Below, piece after piece: positions 26,154 to 35,047 of a DNA stretch of 64,000 nt. Made by a program: the position numbers and the translations under genes. The notes beneath the pieces are model-generated. The model was not told where the DNA came from. It did not search any database and saw only the letters and a list, made by a program, of their open reading frames with translations. Location of the stretch: assembly GCA_019359445.1 (NCBI GenBank), contig JAHHHJ010000007.1:124001-188000 (forward strand), in the 5' to 3' direction. The first letter of the stretch is position 1. Each line of letters opens with the position of its first letter. This DNA comes from Kastovskya adunca ATA6-11-RM4. GTDB lineage: Bacteria > Cyanobacteriota > Cyanobacteriia > Cyanobacteriales > Coleofasciculaceae.

Positions 26154-27023
26154 CTATACCTGCCACACTTTGAGTACATCATTACGGCTACCACTGACCA
26201 CCACTTGTCCGTCAGGGGCAAAGGCTACCGCTAAAACCGCTTCGACATGACCCGTGAAGGTGTGAATGGCTTCACCCGTATGCAAGTCCCACACCCTCAC
26301 AGTTTTGTCATTACTGCCACTGACAATCAACGTCCCATCTCGGCTAATGTCAACAGAGGTGACGCTGTCGCTATGACCTGTAAGGGTGTACTTTTCTTGA
26401 CCCGTTGTTAAGTCCCAGACCTTCACAGTCTTGTCGATACTGCTGCTCGCCAGGGTTTGCCCGTCGGGACTAATCGCCACAGCCGTGACACTGCTACCAT
26501 GTCCAGTCAAAGTGGTTTGGTTGCCTACGTGGATTGTGCCATCGGCACAGCCACTCACTAAAGTCTGACCATCGGGGCTAAGCGCCAGCCCGTAAACCCA
26601 GTCTGAGTACTTGACTAGTGTGGTTTCTTGCCCCGCGTGCCAATCCCACATTTTAACTGTGTTATCTTTGCTACCACTAAAAAGCCTCTGACCATCCGCG
26701 CTAAAGGTAAGCGCATAGACAGCATCCCCATGACCTGTAAGGGTGCGGATTTCTTGTCCTTTGTGCAAATCCCAAATCTTTATCGTCTTATCTAGACTGC
26801 CACTGGCTATCGTCTGTCCATCAGGACTGATGGCAATACAATGCACCCAATCGTCATGTCCTGTCAAAATGAGTTGTTCCGTGGCGGTGGCAAAATTCCA
26901 CACCAGAACCGTCCTGTCAGCACCACCACTGACGATAAATTGACCGTCCGAGCTAATTTTTACAGAGTAGACAGAAGCACGGGGGAAAGATAGCCAAAGA
27001 CCGATAATTTTTTTTTCTTCCAT
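26154..27023 (-). CDS. Seven-bladed WD40 repeat protein
   Basis: The frame is open to 27158, but the natural start is the ATG at 27023 (MEEKKIIGLW), giving 289 residues, almost all WD40. Seven blades can be counted, with phrases such as SPDGQTIASGSLDKTIKIWD and LTGHSDSVTSVDIS. Blade four is shortened: after LVSGCADGTIHVG the usual VWDLxTG outer strand is missing and NQTTLTGH follows directly. WD40 propellers are protein-docking platforms; no catalytic domain is attached. There is no signal peptide, so a cytoplasmic location is likely. The gene is divergent from folK, with a start-to-start gap of only ~90 bases. Confidence 0.9.
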   Translation of the reverse strand: MEEKKIIGLWLSFPRASVYSVKISSDGQFIVSGGADRTVLVWNFATATEQLILTGHDDWVHCIAISPDGQTIASGSLDKTIKIWDLHKGQEIRTLTGHGDAVYALTFSADGQRLFSGSKDNTVKMWDWHAGQETTLVKYSDWVYGLALSPDGQTLVSGCADGTIHVGNQTTLTGHGSSVTAVAISPDGQTLASSSIDKTVKVWDLTTGQEKYTLTGHSDSVTSVDISRDGTLIVSGSNDKTVRVWDLHTGEAIHTFTGHVEAVLAVAFAPDGQVVVSGSRNDVLKVWQV

Positions 27024-27113
27024 AAAACCTATTCGCTGATTTGCTGATGCGTTGGTCTTGAATATTTCTGTTAATCTATCTAAGCGGCAAAATCCAAAGG
27101 AAGGGAATGCATA

Positions 27114-27626
27114 GTGGTTTCGCAGCCTGGAGAAGGTGGAACACTTGGATGGAAACAAAGCGCGATCGCTCTTGGCAGTAACCTCGGCGATTCACAAACA
27201 ATTTTGGAATCTGCCCTGAGAATTCTCGATCAAACCTCTGATATCACTTTACAAAAACAATCGAGTTGGTATCAAACTGCCCCAATTGGGCCACCACAAC
27301 CCGATTACATCAATGGCTGTGCCCGATTGCACACCCGGCTGAGTCCTCAAGAATTGCTAGAAACGTTGCTGGCAACAGAAGCCCACTTTGGTCGTGTCCG
27401 TTCTCAACGTTGGGGCGCGAGAACAATTGACCTCGATTTGTTGCTATTTAATGACATTATCCTTGATACAGCAAAATTACAGATTCCTCACCCTCGGATG
27501 AGAGAACGCGCCTTTGTGCTAGTTCCTTTAGCCGAAATCGCCCCCGATTGGATCGATCCTGTTTCCGGAAAGGCGATCGCGCAACTATTACAAACGGTAG
27601 ACTGTTCTGGAGTTCGCCGATTGTAG
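27114..27626 (+). CDS. folK: 2-amino-4-hydroxy-6-hydroxymethyldihydropteridine diphosphokinase
   Basis: FolK (170 residues from a GTG start, with AAAGGAAGGG just upstream) transfers pyrophosphate from ATP to 6-hydroxymethyl-7,8-dihydropterin in folate synthesis. The signatures are present: AIALGSNLGDS at the N-terminus, SSWYQTAPIGPPQPDYING, the RWGARTIDLDLLLF motif whose Asp residues bind Mg, and IPHPRMRERAFVLVPLAEI. A Nudix hydrolase gene begins 6 bases after the stop codon, so the two are an operon. In bacteria a Nudix enzyme performs the dihydroneopterin triphosphate step of the same pathway, but the neighbour here looks more like an ADP-ribose-type hydrolase. Confidence 0.97.
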   Translation: MVSQPGEGGTLGWKQSAIALGSNLGDSQTILESALRILDQTSDITLQKQSSWYQTAPIGPPQPDYINGCARLHTRLSPQELLETLLATEAHFGRVRSQRWGARTIDLDLLLFNDIILDTAKLQIPHPRMRERAFVLVPLAEIAPDWIDPVSGKAIAQLLQTVDCSGVRRL

Positions 27627-27632
27627 TTTGAC

Positions 27633-28190
27633 ATGCCACAAGGTAAAGAACCCCCACAATTTCTGAAACAACGCCTGGTCTACCAGGGTCGCAAATTTAG
27701 CTTTGAAGTCAACTCGCTGCGTCTACCCAACAATTCCGTTGGAGACTGGGAGTGCATCCGGCACCCCGGTGGCGCACTCGCCGTACCCGTGACACCCGAA
27801 GGCAAACTCGTCCTACTGCGGCAATATCGCTTTGCTGTACAGGGACGGCTGCTGGAATTCCCCGCTGGCACAGTAGAACCTCACGAAGCACCAGAAGAGA
27901 CAATCCAACGAGAAATTGAAGAAGAAACAGGCTACCGTGCCCACAAATGGAAGAAATTAGGTGAATTTGCCCTCGCTCCCGGCTATTCCGATGAATTCAT
28001 CTATGCCTTTCTCGCTCAAGATTTGGAAAAACTAGAGACACCCCCTAGCCTAGATGCGGACGAAGATTTAGAGACAGTTTTGATGACACCGCAGGAGTTA
28101 GAGGAAGCAATCTTAGCCGGTGAACCCGTGGATGCCAAAACCATTACCAGCTTCTTTTTGGCGCGTCCCTTTTTAGGAGCAGAAAACTGA
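27633..28190 (+). CDS. Nudix hydrolase, ADP-ribose pyrophosphatase-like
   Basis: The protein has 185 residues. The Nudix box is complete and regular: Gly79, Glu85, Arg93-Glu94, Glu97-Glu98 and Gly100 (REIEEETGY). The upstream WECIRHPGGALAVPVTPEGK and RQYRFAVQGRLLEFPAGT are typical of NudF-type ADP-ribose pyrophosphatases, which cleave ADP-ribose to AMP and ribose 5-phosphate. It is cotranscribed with folK (6-base gap). An involvement in pterin triphosphate removal is possible from context but is not supported by the sequence type. Confidence 0.92.
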   Translation: MPQGKEPPQFLKQRLVYQGRKFSFEVNSLRLPNNSVGDWECIRHPGGALAVPVTPEGKLVLLRQYRFAVQGRLLEFPAGTVEPHEAPEETIQREIEEETGYRAHKWKKLGEFALAPGYSDEFIYAFLAQDLEKLETPPSLDADEDLETVLMTPQELEEAILAGEPVDAKTITSFFLARPFLGAEN

Positions 28191-28580
28191 GGGAGCGATC
28201 GCGACTGCTCAGTAATCTCTACAGCAAAGTCATCAGTAATACGGACAGCTTGTGCGGGAAAACCTGCTATTACAGCCGTGTAAAAACTGCTTTCTAGACC
28301 GTTGTTAATGCTGTTTTTGTAGGGTTAGCCTTGATTAACGAAAAAAAAATCCTACACCTTATACTTATCGAGATTCCAATAAAATAATATTCTTTCTGTC
28401 AATCGTAAAAATCCTTAATTTGTTACTAAAACTACCTCTGTCTCTTTACCAAGGATTTACCGAAATAATTCGTGAAGCGGAGATCTGAACGTCCCCTAAT
28501 ATCTCATCTTATTGTGTCTTAATAGCAACAGTCTCTGTCTTCTTATGAAGACAAACGGAGTTATCAATCGGATATGGGAA
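28191..28580. other. Intergenic region with a protein-like minus-strand remnant
   Basis: No intact gene. On the minus strand, about 28195-28330 reads without stops as a protein-like stretch (SSFYTAVIAGFPAQAVRITD) but has no start codon and runs into the antisense of the Nudix gene. It may be a decayed gene fragment. The rest is A/T-rich. Confidence 0.35.
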
Positions 28581-28583
28581 TAG

Positions 28584-28853
28584 AACGGAGAAGAGGCAAT
28601 AGAAACAATCAAGCGAGAAAAACCTAACCTTGTATTTTTGGATATGATGATGCCACGGATGAATGGCTTTGAAGTTTGCCATGCCGTCAAAAATAAATTA
28701 GGAATGCCGAATATTTACATCATCATCTTGACGGCTAAAGGTCAAGAATTTGACAAACAAAAAGGTAATGAAGCAGGTGCTGATTTGTATATGACTAAGC
28801 CTTTTGATCCTGATGAGATTGTGGAAAAAGCTATAAAATTTCTCAGTTTGTAA
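28584..28853 (+). pseudogene. Response regulator receiver domain, N-terminally truncated
   Basis: The frame begins after a stop at 28581 and reads NGEEAIETIKREKP, then LVFLDMMMPRMNGFEVC, IIILTAKGQEFD and LYMTKPFDPDEIV, which is the second half of a CheY-like receiver domain. The phosphorylatable Asp (in VFLD) and the conserved Lys (in TKPF) are kept. The first ~50 residues, including the acidic Asp pair that binds Mg, are missing, and no match to them was seen in any frame upstream. A TTG at 28638 could start a 71-residue peptide, but it would lack the metal site. I call it a gene remnant rather than a working regulator. Confidence 0.75.
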
Positions 28854-28949
28854 TCCTAATAAAGAAAAATATTCTCAACTCATGCCCCTCATCTAGTATT
28901 TGTAGCGTCTAAGCTGGCAGAAGAAGCTCATTATTCCAAGCATGATTGC

Positions 28950-30383
28950 ATGTCTGATCTGATTCTGTTCTGGCACCGCCGCGATTTGCGTATTTCAGAT
29001 AACATGGGGCTGGCTGCTGCTAGGCAACAAAGCCAGAAAGTGGTGGGAGTCTTTTGTCTCGACCCCAATCTTCTAGAAGGGGACGACATTGCACCCGCTA
29101 GAGTGACTTATATGATCGGCTCTTTAGACGCGTTACAGCAGCGTTATGCAGCAGCGGGTAGCCAGCTATTGATTCTCCACGATCGCCCCAGCCAAGCGAT
29201 TCCTGCTCTTGCTTCGGCACTGAATGCCCAAGCCGTCTTCTGGAACTGGGATGTCGAACCTTACGCCAAAGAACGCGACGAACAAGTAAAACTTACCTTG
29301 GAAGCTAAGGGTATTGCCGTCCAAAATAGCTGGGATCAGCTTTTGCACGCTCCTGGTGAGATTCTCACCAAATCCGCTGACGAACCCTACACCGTCTTTA
29401 CCCCTTTCTGGAAACGTTGGAAAGACCTGCCCAAAGCTGAACCTGTCGAAACATTGAAAGATGCCGAAGGACTGACAAGGCTGGAAAAACAAACGGCTCA
29501 GGAAGCAGGGGCAATTGACCTACCCAGTGCGAAGGATTTGGGGTACGCCTGGGACAATGAACTGTTGATCCTACCCGGAGAAAAAGCAGCAGAGGAGGTT
29601 TTAGAAGAATTTTGCGATCGCGCGATTAACGATTACCAGGAACAGCGCAATTTTCCTGGTGTTGATGGCACCTCCAAACTCAGTGCTGCCAACAAATTCG
29701 GAACCATTGGTATCCGTACCGTTTGGGAGGCGTCAGTAAGAGCCTACAATCTCAGTCGCAGCGATGAAACTTGCAAAAACATTCAAGTTTGGCAGCAGGA
29801 ACTGGCATGGCGAGAGTTTTACCAGCAGGCGATGTATTTCTTCCCCGACCTAGCAAATGGCCCCTATCGAGAGCCTTTCCAAGACTTTCCTTGGGAGAAC
29901 GATCAAGAACTATTCCTCGCTTGGTGTGAAGGCAGAACGGGCTACCCAATCGTCGATGCTGCCATGCGTCAACTCAACACGATTGGCTGGATGCACAACC
30001 GTTGCCGGATGATTGTCGCGAGTTTCCTCACCAAAGACTTGCTAATTAACTGGCAACAGGGAGAAAAATACTTTATGCAGAAGCTCTACGACGGTGACCT
30101 TTCTGCTAATAATGGGGGCTGGCAGTGGAGTGCTTCTAGCGGTATGGACCCCAAGCCATTGCGAATTTTTAACCCTGCTAGCCAGGCGCAGAAATTCGAT
30201 CCGGAGGGGGAATATATCCGGCAATGGCTACCAGAACTGAGTTCTGTGGAGACGGAATATTTGGTGACGGGAAAGATTCCTGAAGATGAACGCGACTACT
30301 GCGGCTATCCTGCGCCGATTGTCGATCACAAGCAGCAGCAGCGAGAGTTTAAGCGGCGTTATCAGCAAGTCAGGGGCGGTTGA
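28950..30383 (+). CDS. phr: Deoxyribodipyrimidine photolyase
   Basis: A 477-residue cryptochrome/photolyase family protein. Class I CPD photolyases repair UV-induced cyclobutane pyrimidine dimers using light and FAD. The N-terminal antenna domain ([15 protein letters not shown]) and the C-terminal FAD domain ([70 protein letters not shown]) are complete. The Trp-rich WQW and the NGGW Asn fit a repair enzyme rather than a cryptochrome. The antenna is probably 8-HDF, as in Synechococcus photolyase; this is inferred. It stands alone and converges on the epimerase gene. Confidence 0.96.
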   Translation: MSDLILFWHRRDLRISDNMGLAAARQQSQKVVGVFCLDPNLLEGDDIAPARVTYMIGSLDALQQRYAAAGSQLLILHDRPSQAIPALASALNAQAVFWNWDVEPYAKERDEQVKLTLEAKGIAVQNSWDQLLHAPGEILTKSADEPYTVFTPFWKRWKDLPKAEPVETLKDAEGLTRLEKQTAQEAGAIDLPSAKDLGYAWDNELLILPGEKAAEEVLEEFCDRAINDYQEQRNFPGVDGTSKLSAANKFGTIGIRTVWEASVRAYNLSRSDETCKNIQVWQQELAWREFYQQAMYFFPDLANGPYREPFQDFPWENDQELFLAWCEGRTGYPIVDAAMRQLNTIGWMHNRCRMIVASFLTKDLLINWQQGEKYFMQKLYDGDLSANNGGWQWSASSGMDPKPLRIFNPASQAQKFDPEGEYIRQWLPELSSVETEYLVTGKIPEDERDYCGYPAPIVDHKQQQREFKRRYQQVRGG

Positions 30384-30443
30384 TTTTTTTAACGCCAAGG
30401 GACGCTAAGGAATTCTCGGCGTTCTGGGCTTTTAAAAAAAATC

Positions 30444-31397
30444 TTACGCGCTATACAACGACTGTATCCATTCCCACTCCTGGATCAACCCTTCTTTTAA
30501 GGACACTTGGGGTTGATAGCCAATCAATTTGTTGGCTTTGGAGACATCAGCCGCTGTGTGACGAGCGTCTCCCATTGATTGCTCAATGTAATTGCGCTGA
30601 ATCGGATGCCCGACAATTTCTTCCATTGTGTTGAGAACATCCGCTAGCACGGCGCGGCTACCTCCGCCGATGTTGAAGATTTCGCCCACGGCGTCGGGTG
30701 CAGTTGCTGCGGCTAAGTTAGCGGCAACTGCATCACTGATAAAGGTAAAGTCTCGCGTTTGCTGTCCGTCACCATAAATGGGAATGGTTACACCCGCGAT
30801 CGCGGCTTTAAAAAACTTGTGAAACGCCATATCCGGGCGTTGTCGGGGGCCATAAACGGTGAAGTAGCGCAACGCCGTAAAGGGAACACCAAAGTTTTGA
30901 TGATAAAGCGTGCACAACCGTTCTGCGGCTAGCTTGGTAATTCCATAGGGAGAGACAGGTTGGGGGGGAATGCTTTCAGAGGTGGGAAGAGTTTCGGCAT
31001 TCCCATACACCGAAGAGGTGGAAGCATACACTAACCGAGCCAGTTGTTTGGCATCCTTTGCCGCCTCCAGTAAGACCTGTGTGGCATTGATATTGCGCTC
31101 GGTATAAGCGCGGAAACCTCCTCCCCAACTGGCACGTACCCCCGCTTGTGCAGCTTGGTGATAGACGACTTCTACACCGTCTAAAAGTGCTTTCCAGTCG
31201 AGAGACTGAATATCCCCTTCAATCAACTCAAAGTTGGGATGAGCTTCAAAAATAGCAACATTCTTACGCTTCAAGGCAGGATCGTAGTAGTCGTTAAACT
31301 GATCGATACCAATTACCTTATGCCCTTGCTTCAACAGGGTTTCTGCCAAGTGAGAACCGATAAACCCCGCAGCACCAGTAACAATATTAATCGCCAT
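30444..31397 (-). CDS. NAD-dependent nucleotide-sugar epimerase (UDP-glucuronate 4-epimerase-like)
   Basis: An extended short-chain dehydrogenase of 317 residues. The NAD-binding GAAGFIGSHL begins at residue 8, Asp32 (GIDQFNDYYDP) follows the second strand, and the catalytic Tyr and Lys are in SPYGITKLAAERL. The phrases RNINATQVLLEAA and LRYFTVYGPRQRPDMAF fit the UDP-glucuronate 4-epimerase group, which supplies UDP-galacturonate for polysaccharides. Substrate assignment within this family is uncertain without structure. The gene stands alone, with no glycosyltransferases adjacent. Confidence 0.88.
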   Translation of the reverse strand: MAINIVTGAAGFIGSHLAETLLKQGHKVIGIDQFNDYYDPALKRKNVAIFEAHPNFELIEGDIQSLDWKALLDGVEVVYHQAAQAGVRASWGGGFRAYTERNINATQVLLEAAKDAKQLARLVYASTSSVYGNAETLPTSESIPPQPVSPYGITKLAAERLCTLYHQNFGVPFTALRYFTVYGPRQRPDMAFHKFFKAAIAGVTIPIYGDGQQTRDFTFISDAVAANLAAATAPDAVGEIFNIGGGSRAVLADVLNTMEEIVGHPIQRNYIEQSMGDARHTAADVSKANKLIGYQPQVSLKEGLIQEWEWIQSLYSA

Positions 31398-31853
31398 AAG
31401 CTCAATTTTTTACAAGAAACTCAACAGGTCAGGTTTCCCGACAAAACAGGTGATGCACCTCTCTAGCGAGTGTCCCTGAGAATGTTTGGACAAGCTCGCG
31501 ATCGCATTCAGGCGGCGAAGTCATACCATTTTTTCTTGAGGTGCTACCTATTCAATTAAGAAAACCAAGGGGATTCAACCCATGCCTCACTAAACTACAT
31601 AGCCTCAAGAAAAAGACACAACTCAATTGCTCAACATCATGGCACATTCCCCGATCGGCTTTGCCCAACCGTTTTAGTCAATTGGCAATCCCGTGGCATA
31701 ATGAAGGGCATTTGCTTAGCATTTTGAGGTGACGACTTGAGGGCAATGCATTCTACCTGAACCAGCAAAGGTAGAAATGGGTATTGAAAGGCTCATTACC
31801 AAAGAGCCGTGCGATCGCAACAATTCAGTCTTTATAAATGGCGTGAGGGTAAC
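31398..31853. promoter_or_regulatory. Divergent intergenic region, epimerase/purD
   Basis: About 450 bases between divergent genes, presumably holding both promoters. I see no gene. An inverted repeat TTCTACCT (31751-31758)/AGGTAGAA (31769-31776) lies about 80 bases before purD; its role is unknown. A 63-codon frame at 31541-31732 has no supporting features. Confidence 0.4.
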
Positions 31854-33134
31854 GTGAAGGTTTTGGTTATTGGTGGTGGGGGACGCGAACACGCCCTGGC
31901 TTGGAAACTATTGCAATCTCAAAATGTTCGGCAAGTAATTTGTATTCCTGGCAACGGTGGGACAGCCAAACTAGAGGGTTGCCAGAATCTTTCCTTACGA
32001 GTGGATGACTTTGAAGGTATTGGTCGTTTTGCCCTTGTCCACGGAATTTCTATGGCAGTTGTCGGGCCAGAACTGCCGCTAGCTTTGGGAATTACCGACT
32101 ATCTGCGTCGCCAAAACGTGATGGTATTCGGCCCCACTCAAGTTGGTGCCCAGATCGAGTCGAGCAAGCATTGGGCAAAGATGTTGATGCAAGACGCGGG
32201 CATCCCCACCCCAGCTTGTGAGGTATTTACAGACGTTGACACAGCCCTTGACTACCTCCAGACTCAGGTCGCTCCAGTTGTGGTCAAAGCCGACGGTTTA
32301 GCAGCGGGAAAAGGTGTAACCGTTGCTAGCACAATTAGGGAGGCGCAAGCTGCTGTTGAGTCCCTGTTTAGAAATGGGATGCAGCCTGTGATCATTGAAG
32401 AGTGTGTTACGGGTCAAGAAGTGTCGGTTTTAGCCCTGACGGATGGCTTGACGGTGCGAGCCTTACTCCCCGCTCAAGACCATAAGCGAATTGGAGAAGG
32501 AGACACGGGGGAAAACACTGGGGGAATGGGAGTTTATGCCCCAGCCCCGATCGCCACCCCAGAATTGATGGCACGAATTGAGCAAGAGATTCTTCAGCCG
32601 ACGGTGAATGCGCTGCGCCAACTAGGCATCGATTACCGGGGTGTCTTATATGCGGGATTGATGATCACACCGGAAGGAAATCCAACGGTTTTGGAATTTA
32701 ACTGTCGCTTTGGCGATCCGGAAACTCAGGCAATTCTGCCGTTACTAGAGACGCCCTTAGAAGAGTTGTTGTTGGCTTGCGTGAAGCAGCGCTTGGCAAA
32801 TCTTTCTCCGATCCGATGGAAACCGGGCGCATCGGTGTGCGTTGTCGTAGCGGCTGGCGGCTATCCAGGAACCTTCCGCCGAGGAGATGCGATTGAGGGC
32901 ATTGAGCAAGCCGAAGAGCAAGGGGCGCACGTCTTTCATGCTGGCACTCAAATTAAGCAGCAAAAACTCGTCACCGATGGAGGTCGCGTACTCGGCGTGA
33001 CGGCATTGGGAGAAAACTTTGATCAGGCGATCGCCAAAGCCTATCAAGCCACCCCATACATTCAGTTTGAGAATATGTACTATCGCCGAGATATCGGTCA
33101 TCAAGTCGCCTCGGCGGGTACTTTACCTCAGTGA
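31854..33134 (+). CDS. purD: Phosphoribosylamine-glycine ligase
   Basis: PurD (426 residues from a GTG at 31854, preceded by GAGGG) joins phosphoribosylamine and glycine using ATP in the second step of purine synthesis. The frame is open for 15 more codons upstream, but homologues start at VKVLVIGGGGREHAL. ATP-grasp features are complete: VVVKADGLAAGKGVTVA, the signature RFGDPETQAILPLLETP and the NTGGMGVYAP loop. Length is normal. A series of short tandem repeats begins right at its stop codon. Confidence 0.97.
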   Translation: MKVLVIGGGGREHALAWKLLQSQNVRQVICIPGNGGTAKLEGCQNLSLRVDDFEGIGRFALVHGISMAVVGPELPLALGITDYLRRQNVMVFGPTQVGAQIESSKHWAKMLMQDAGIPTPACEVFTDVDTALDYLQTQVAPVVVKADGLAAGKGVTVASTIREAQAAVESLFRNGMQPVIIEECVTGQEVSVLALTDGLTVRALLPAQDHKRIGEGDTGENTGGMGVYAPAPIATPELMARIEQEILQPTVNALRQLGIDYRGVLYAGLMITPEGNPTVLEFNCRFGDPETQAILPLLETPLEELLLACVKQRLANLSPIRWKPGASVCVVVAAGGYPGTFRRGDAIEGIEQAEEQGAHVFHAGTQIKQQKLVTDGGRVLGVTALGENFDQAIAKAYQATPYIQFENMYYRRDIGHQVASAGTLPQ

Positions 33135-33179
33135 GTCCTAAGTCCTGAGTCCTGAGTCCTGAGTCCTGAGTCCTGAGTA
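33133..33179. repeat. Heptameric tandem repeat GAGTCCT
   Basis: Six consecutive 7-base units (GAGTCCT, with AAGTCCT as the second) plus a partial unit, starting at the purD stop codon. This belongs to the short tandemly repeated repetitive sequences known from cyanobacteria. Confidence 0.9.
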
Positions 33180-33188
33180 GGGGAGAAA

Positions 33189-33272
33189 GTATGAAGGGTG
33201 AAGTATGAAGGGTGAAGGGTGAAGGGTGAAGGGTGAAGGGTGAAGGGTGAAGGGTGAAGGGTGAAGTATGAA
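33189..33272. repeat. Heptameric tandem repeat GGGTGAA
   Basis: Twelve 7-base units: GTATGAA, GGGTGAA, GTATGAA, then eight GGGTGAA in a row, then GTATGAA. The variant unit marks both ends, suggesting growth by slippage from the middle. Confidence 0.92.
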
Positions 33273-33313
33273 ATAGGCGATTGGAGTAATGGCTAATCGT
33301 TGTCAATTTTTCT

Positions 33314-33361
33314 CTCCCCTGCTCCCCTGCTCCCCTGCTCCCCCGCTCCCCTGCTCCCCTG
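33314..33361. repeat. Octameric tandem repeat CTCCCCTG
   Basis: Six 8-base units, one with a single change (CTCCCCCG), directly before the stop codon of the minus-strand TldD-like gene. It is the third array within 240 bases. Confidence 0.9.
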
Positions 33362-33367
33362 CTCTCC

Positions 33368-34855
33368 TCACTCCGCTCCCCCAATCTGGATATCACGTAC
33401 CCTTACTGGCACGCAGGCGTGGGTCATTTGGGCAATCTGGAGGGGTTCGCCTTTGCCGCAGATATTTGTGCCGCATTGTTCGCGTTCTGAGGCGGGCCCG
33501 ATGGCGTCAACGCTGTTCCAGAAATCTGTGCTCATGGAGTGATAGGTTACGTCCTTGAGCATTCCCACGATTTTGCCGTTTTCGACTTTCCAGAAGGCAT
33601 CGCCGCCAAACTGGAAGTTACGACGCTGTTGATCGATGGAGAAGCTGCCCACTCCGTCAATTAAAATGCCGTCTTCGGTATCGGCGATCATCTCTTCTAG
33701 GGTTGCCGTATGGCTTCCCCCGTCTGCTCCCGGTTCTAGTCCTAGGTTGGGGATGCGTACCATTGGCACGCTCGACCAGCTATCTGCAAAGGCGCAACCA
33801 TTACTGCTGCTGCGACCGAGGCGATAGGCGGTTTCGCGATCGCACAAATAATCTACTAAAACTCCATCCTTGACAATATACCAGTCTTGTGCAGACACGC
33901 CTTCATCATCGTAGGCAAAGGTGCTGCGTCCTCCAGCTTGGGTGCGATCGCCTTTAAAATTTACCCACGGGGCAGCATATTGCAGCTTGCCCAATTTATC
34001 GGTCGTGGCAAAGCTGGTGCCTGCAAAGTTAGCCTCGTAGCCGTACACTCGATCCAGTTCGGTGGGATGTCCGACGGATTCGTGGATGGTGAGATAGAGA
34101 TTAGTGGGTTTGAGAATTAGAGTGCTGCGGATGCCTTGAGGCCCTTTCGGGGCATGAACTTTGGCGATCGCCTCTTGAGCCACCCGTTCAACTTGAGCGA
34201 GCAAGTCAGTAGCATTAATATGCTCATAACCGATATTCAGCGGCGGACGTTCGTAGCTGCGGCTTTGGGCATCACCATTAGCGATCGCTGTACATCCAAA
34301 ACCCGGATAACTGCGATAAATCGTCTGCTCAATCAAGGAACCTTCCGTAGAGGCGAAGGTTTTATCTTCTTGGGTAAACCGCAGGAACGAGAAGGCTTTT
34401 TTAATCCCGCGATCGCTGTAGCCTAAGAGTTGTTCGTTTAGCTGCAACAGCAATTGAGCCTTCTCGGTAATCGGTACAGTAAAAGGATCAATCTCAATCG
34501 GTGTAATGTATCGGTCTTGATACGCCGCAACGGGGGCTAACTGCACTTTCGTCTGTTGAGATAGGCGGCTACCCTGGGCAATCTCTACCGCTAAAGCAAC
34601 GACTCGTTCAATCTCCGCCGACGTTTTCTGATAACTGGCGGCAAATCCCCAAGCTCCGTTGAGGAGTACCCTGACTCCAAACCCAGAACTGACATTATCT
34701 GACAATTGACTCAAAGAGCGATCGCGTGCCGTGAGATTTTGCGAACGGTAGGTACATAAACGGATATCTCCATACTCACAACCCGCACGTTTGATTAAGG
34801 CGATCGCCTGTTGAGCTAGATCAGTAGCAGTTAGCGCAGTAGCTTGTACCATCAT
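33368..34855 (-). CDS. TldD-like metalloprotease family protein
   Basis: About 495 residues. TldD/TldE (PmbA) proteins form a peptidase that in enterobacteria matures microcin B17 and degrades the CcdA antitoxin. The TldD-specific zinc motif is present (HESVGHPTELDRV, HExxxH), with a downstream Gly-rich GLEPGADGG and the Cys-containing FGGDAFWKVENGKIVGMLKD region. A TldE partner is not encoded in the window. The frame is open from a TTG at 34879; I prefer the ATG at 34855, although no clear ribosome binding site distinguishes them. The peptide substrate is unknown. Confidence 0.87.
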   Translation of the reverse strand: MMVQATALTATDLAQQAIALIKRAGCEYGDIRLCTYRSQNLTARDRSLSQLSDNVSSGFGVRVLLNGAWGFAASYQKTSAEIERVVALAVEIAQGSRLSQQTKVQLAPVAAYQDRYITPIEIDPFTVPITEKAQLLLQLNEQLLGYSDRGIKKAFSFLRFTQEDKTFASTEGSLIEQTIYRSYPGFGCTAIANGDAQSRSYERPPLNIGYEHINATDLLAQVERVAQEAIAKVHAPKGPQGIRSTLILKPTNLYLTIHESVGHPTELDRVYGYEANFAGTSFATTDKLGKLQYAAPWVNFKGDRTQAGGRSTFAYDDEGVSAQDWYIVKDGVLVDYLCDRETAYRLGRSSSNGCAFADSWSSVPMVRIPNLGLEPGADGGSHTATLEEMIADTEDGILIDGVGSFSIDQQRRNFQFGGDAFWKVENGKIVGMLKDVTYHSMSTDFWNSVDAIGPASEREQCGTNICGKGEPLQIAQMTHACVPVRVRDIQIGGAE

Positions 34856-35047
34856 GCTTTGGAGAAGGTCAGTAATCAACCCATTGTAGCGAGGGTTCCT
34901 GTAATACTTTCCCCTAACAGTTCAGTTGTTACAATCAATGCTTCTCTCTAAAACCGGAGCGAAAAATCCCCGCCCGGCGTGACTTTCCTACTCCACATCT
35001 CTACGGTCAAAAATCTCCTCAAAGCCACTCCCTATCTGTCCGCCCCT

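Noticed and set aside
30391-30423. Terminator between the photolyase and epimerase genes
   Set aside because: AACGCC/GGCGTT can pair, but the loop is over 20 bases and there is no T-run directly after it on either strand.
33133-33361. CRISPR array
   Set aside because: The units are 7-8 bases long and directly adjacent, with no spacers.
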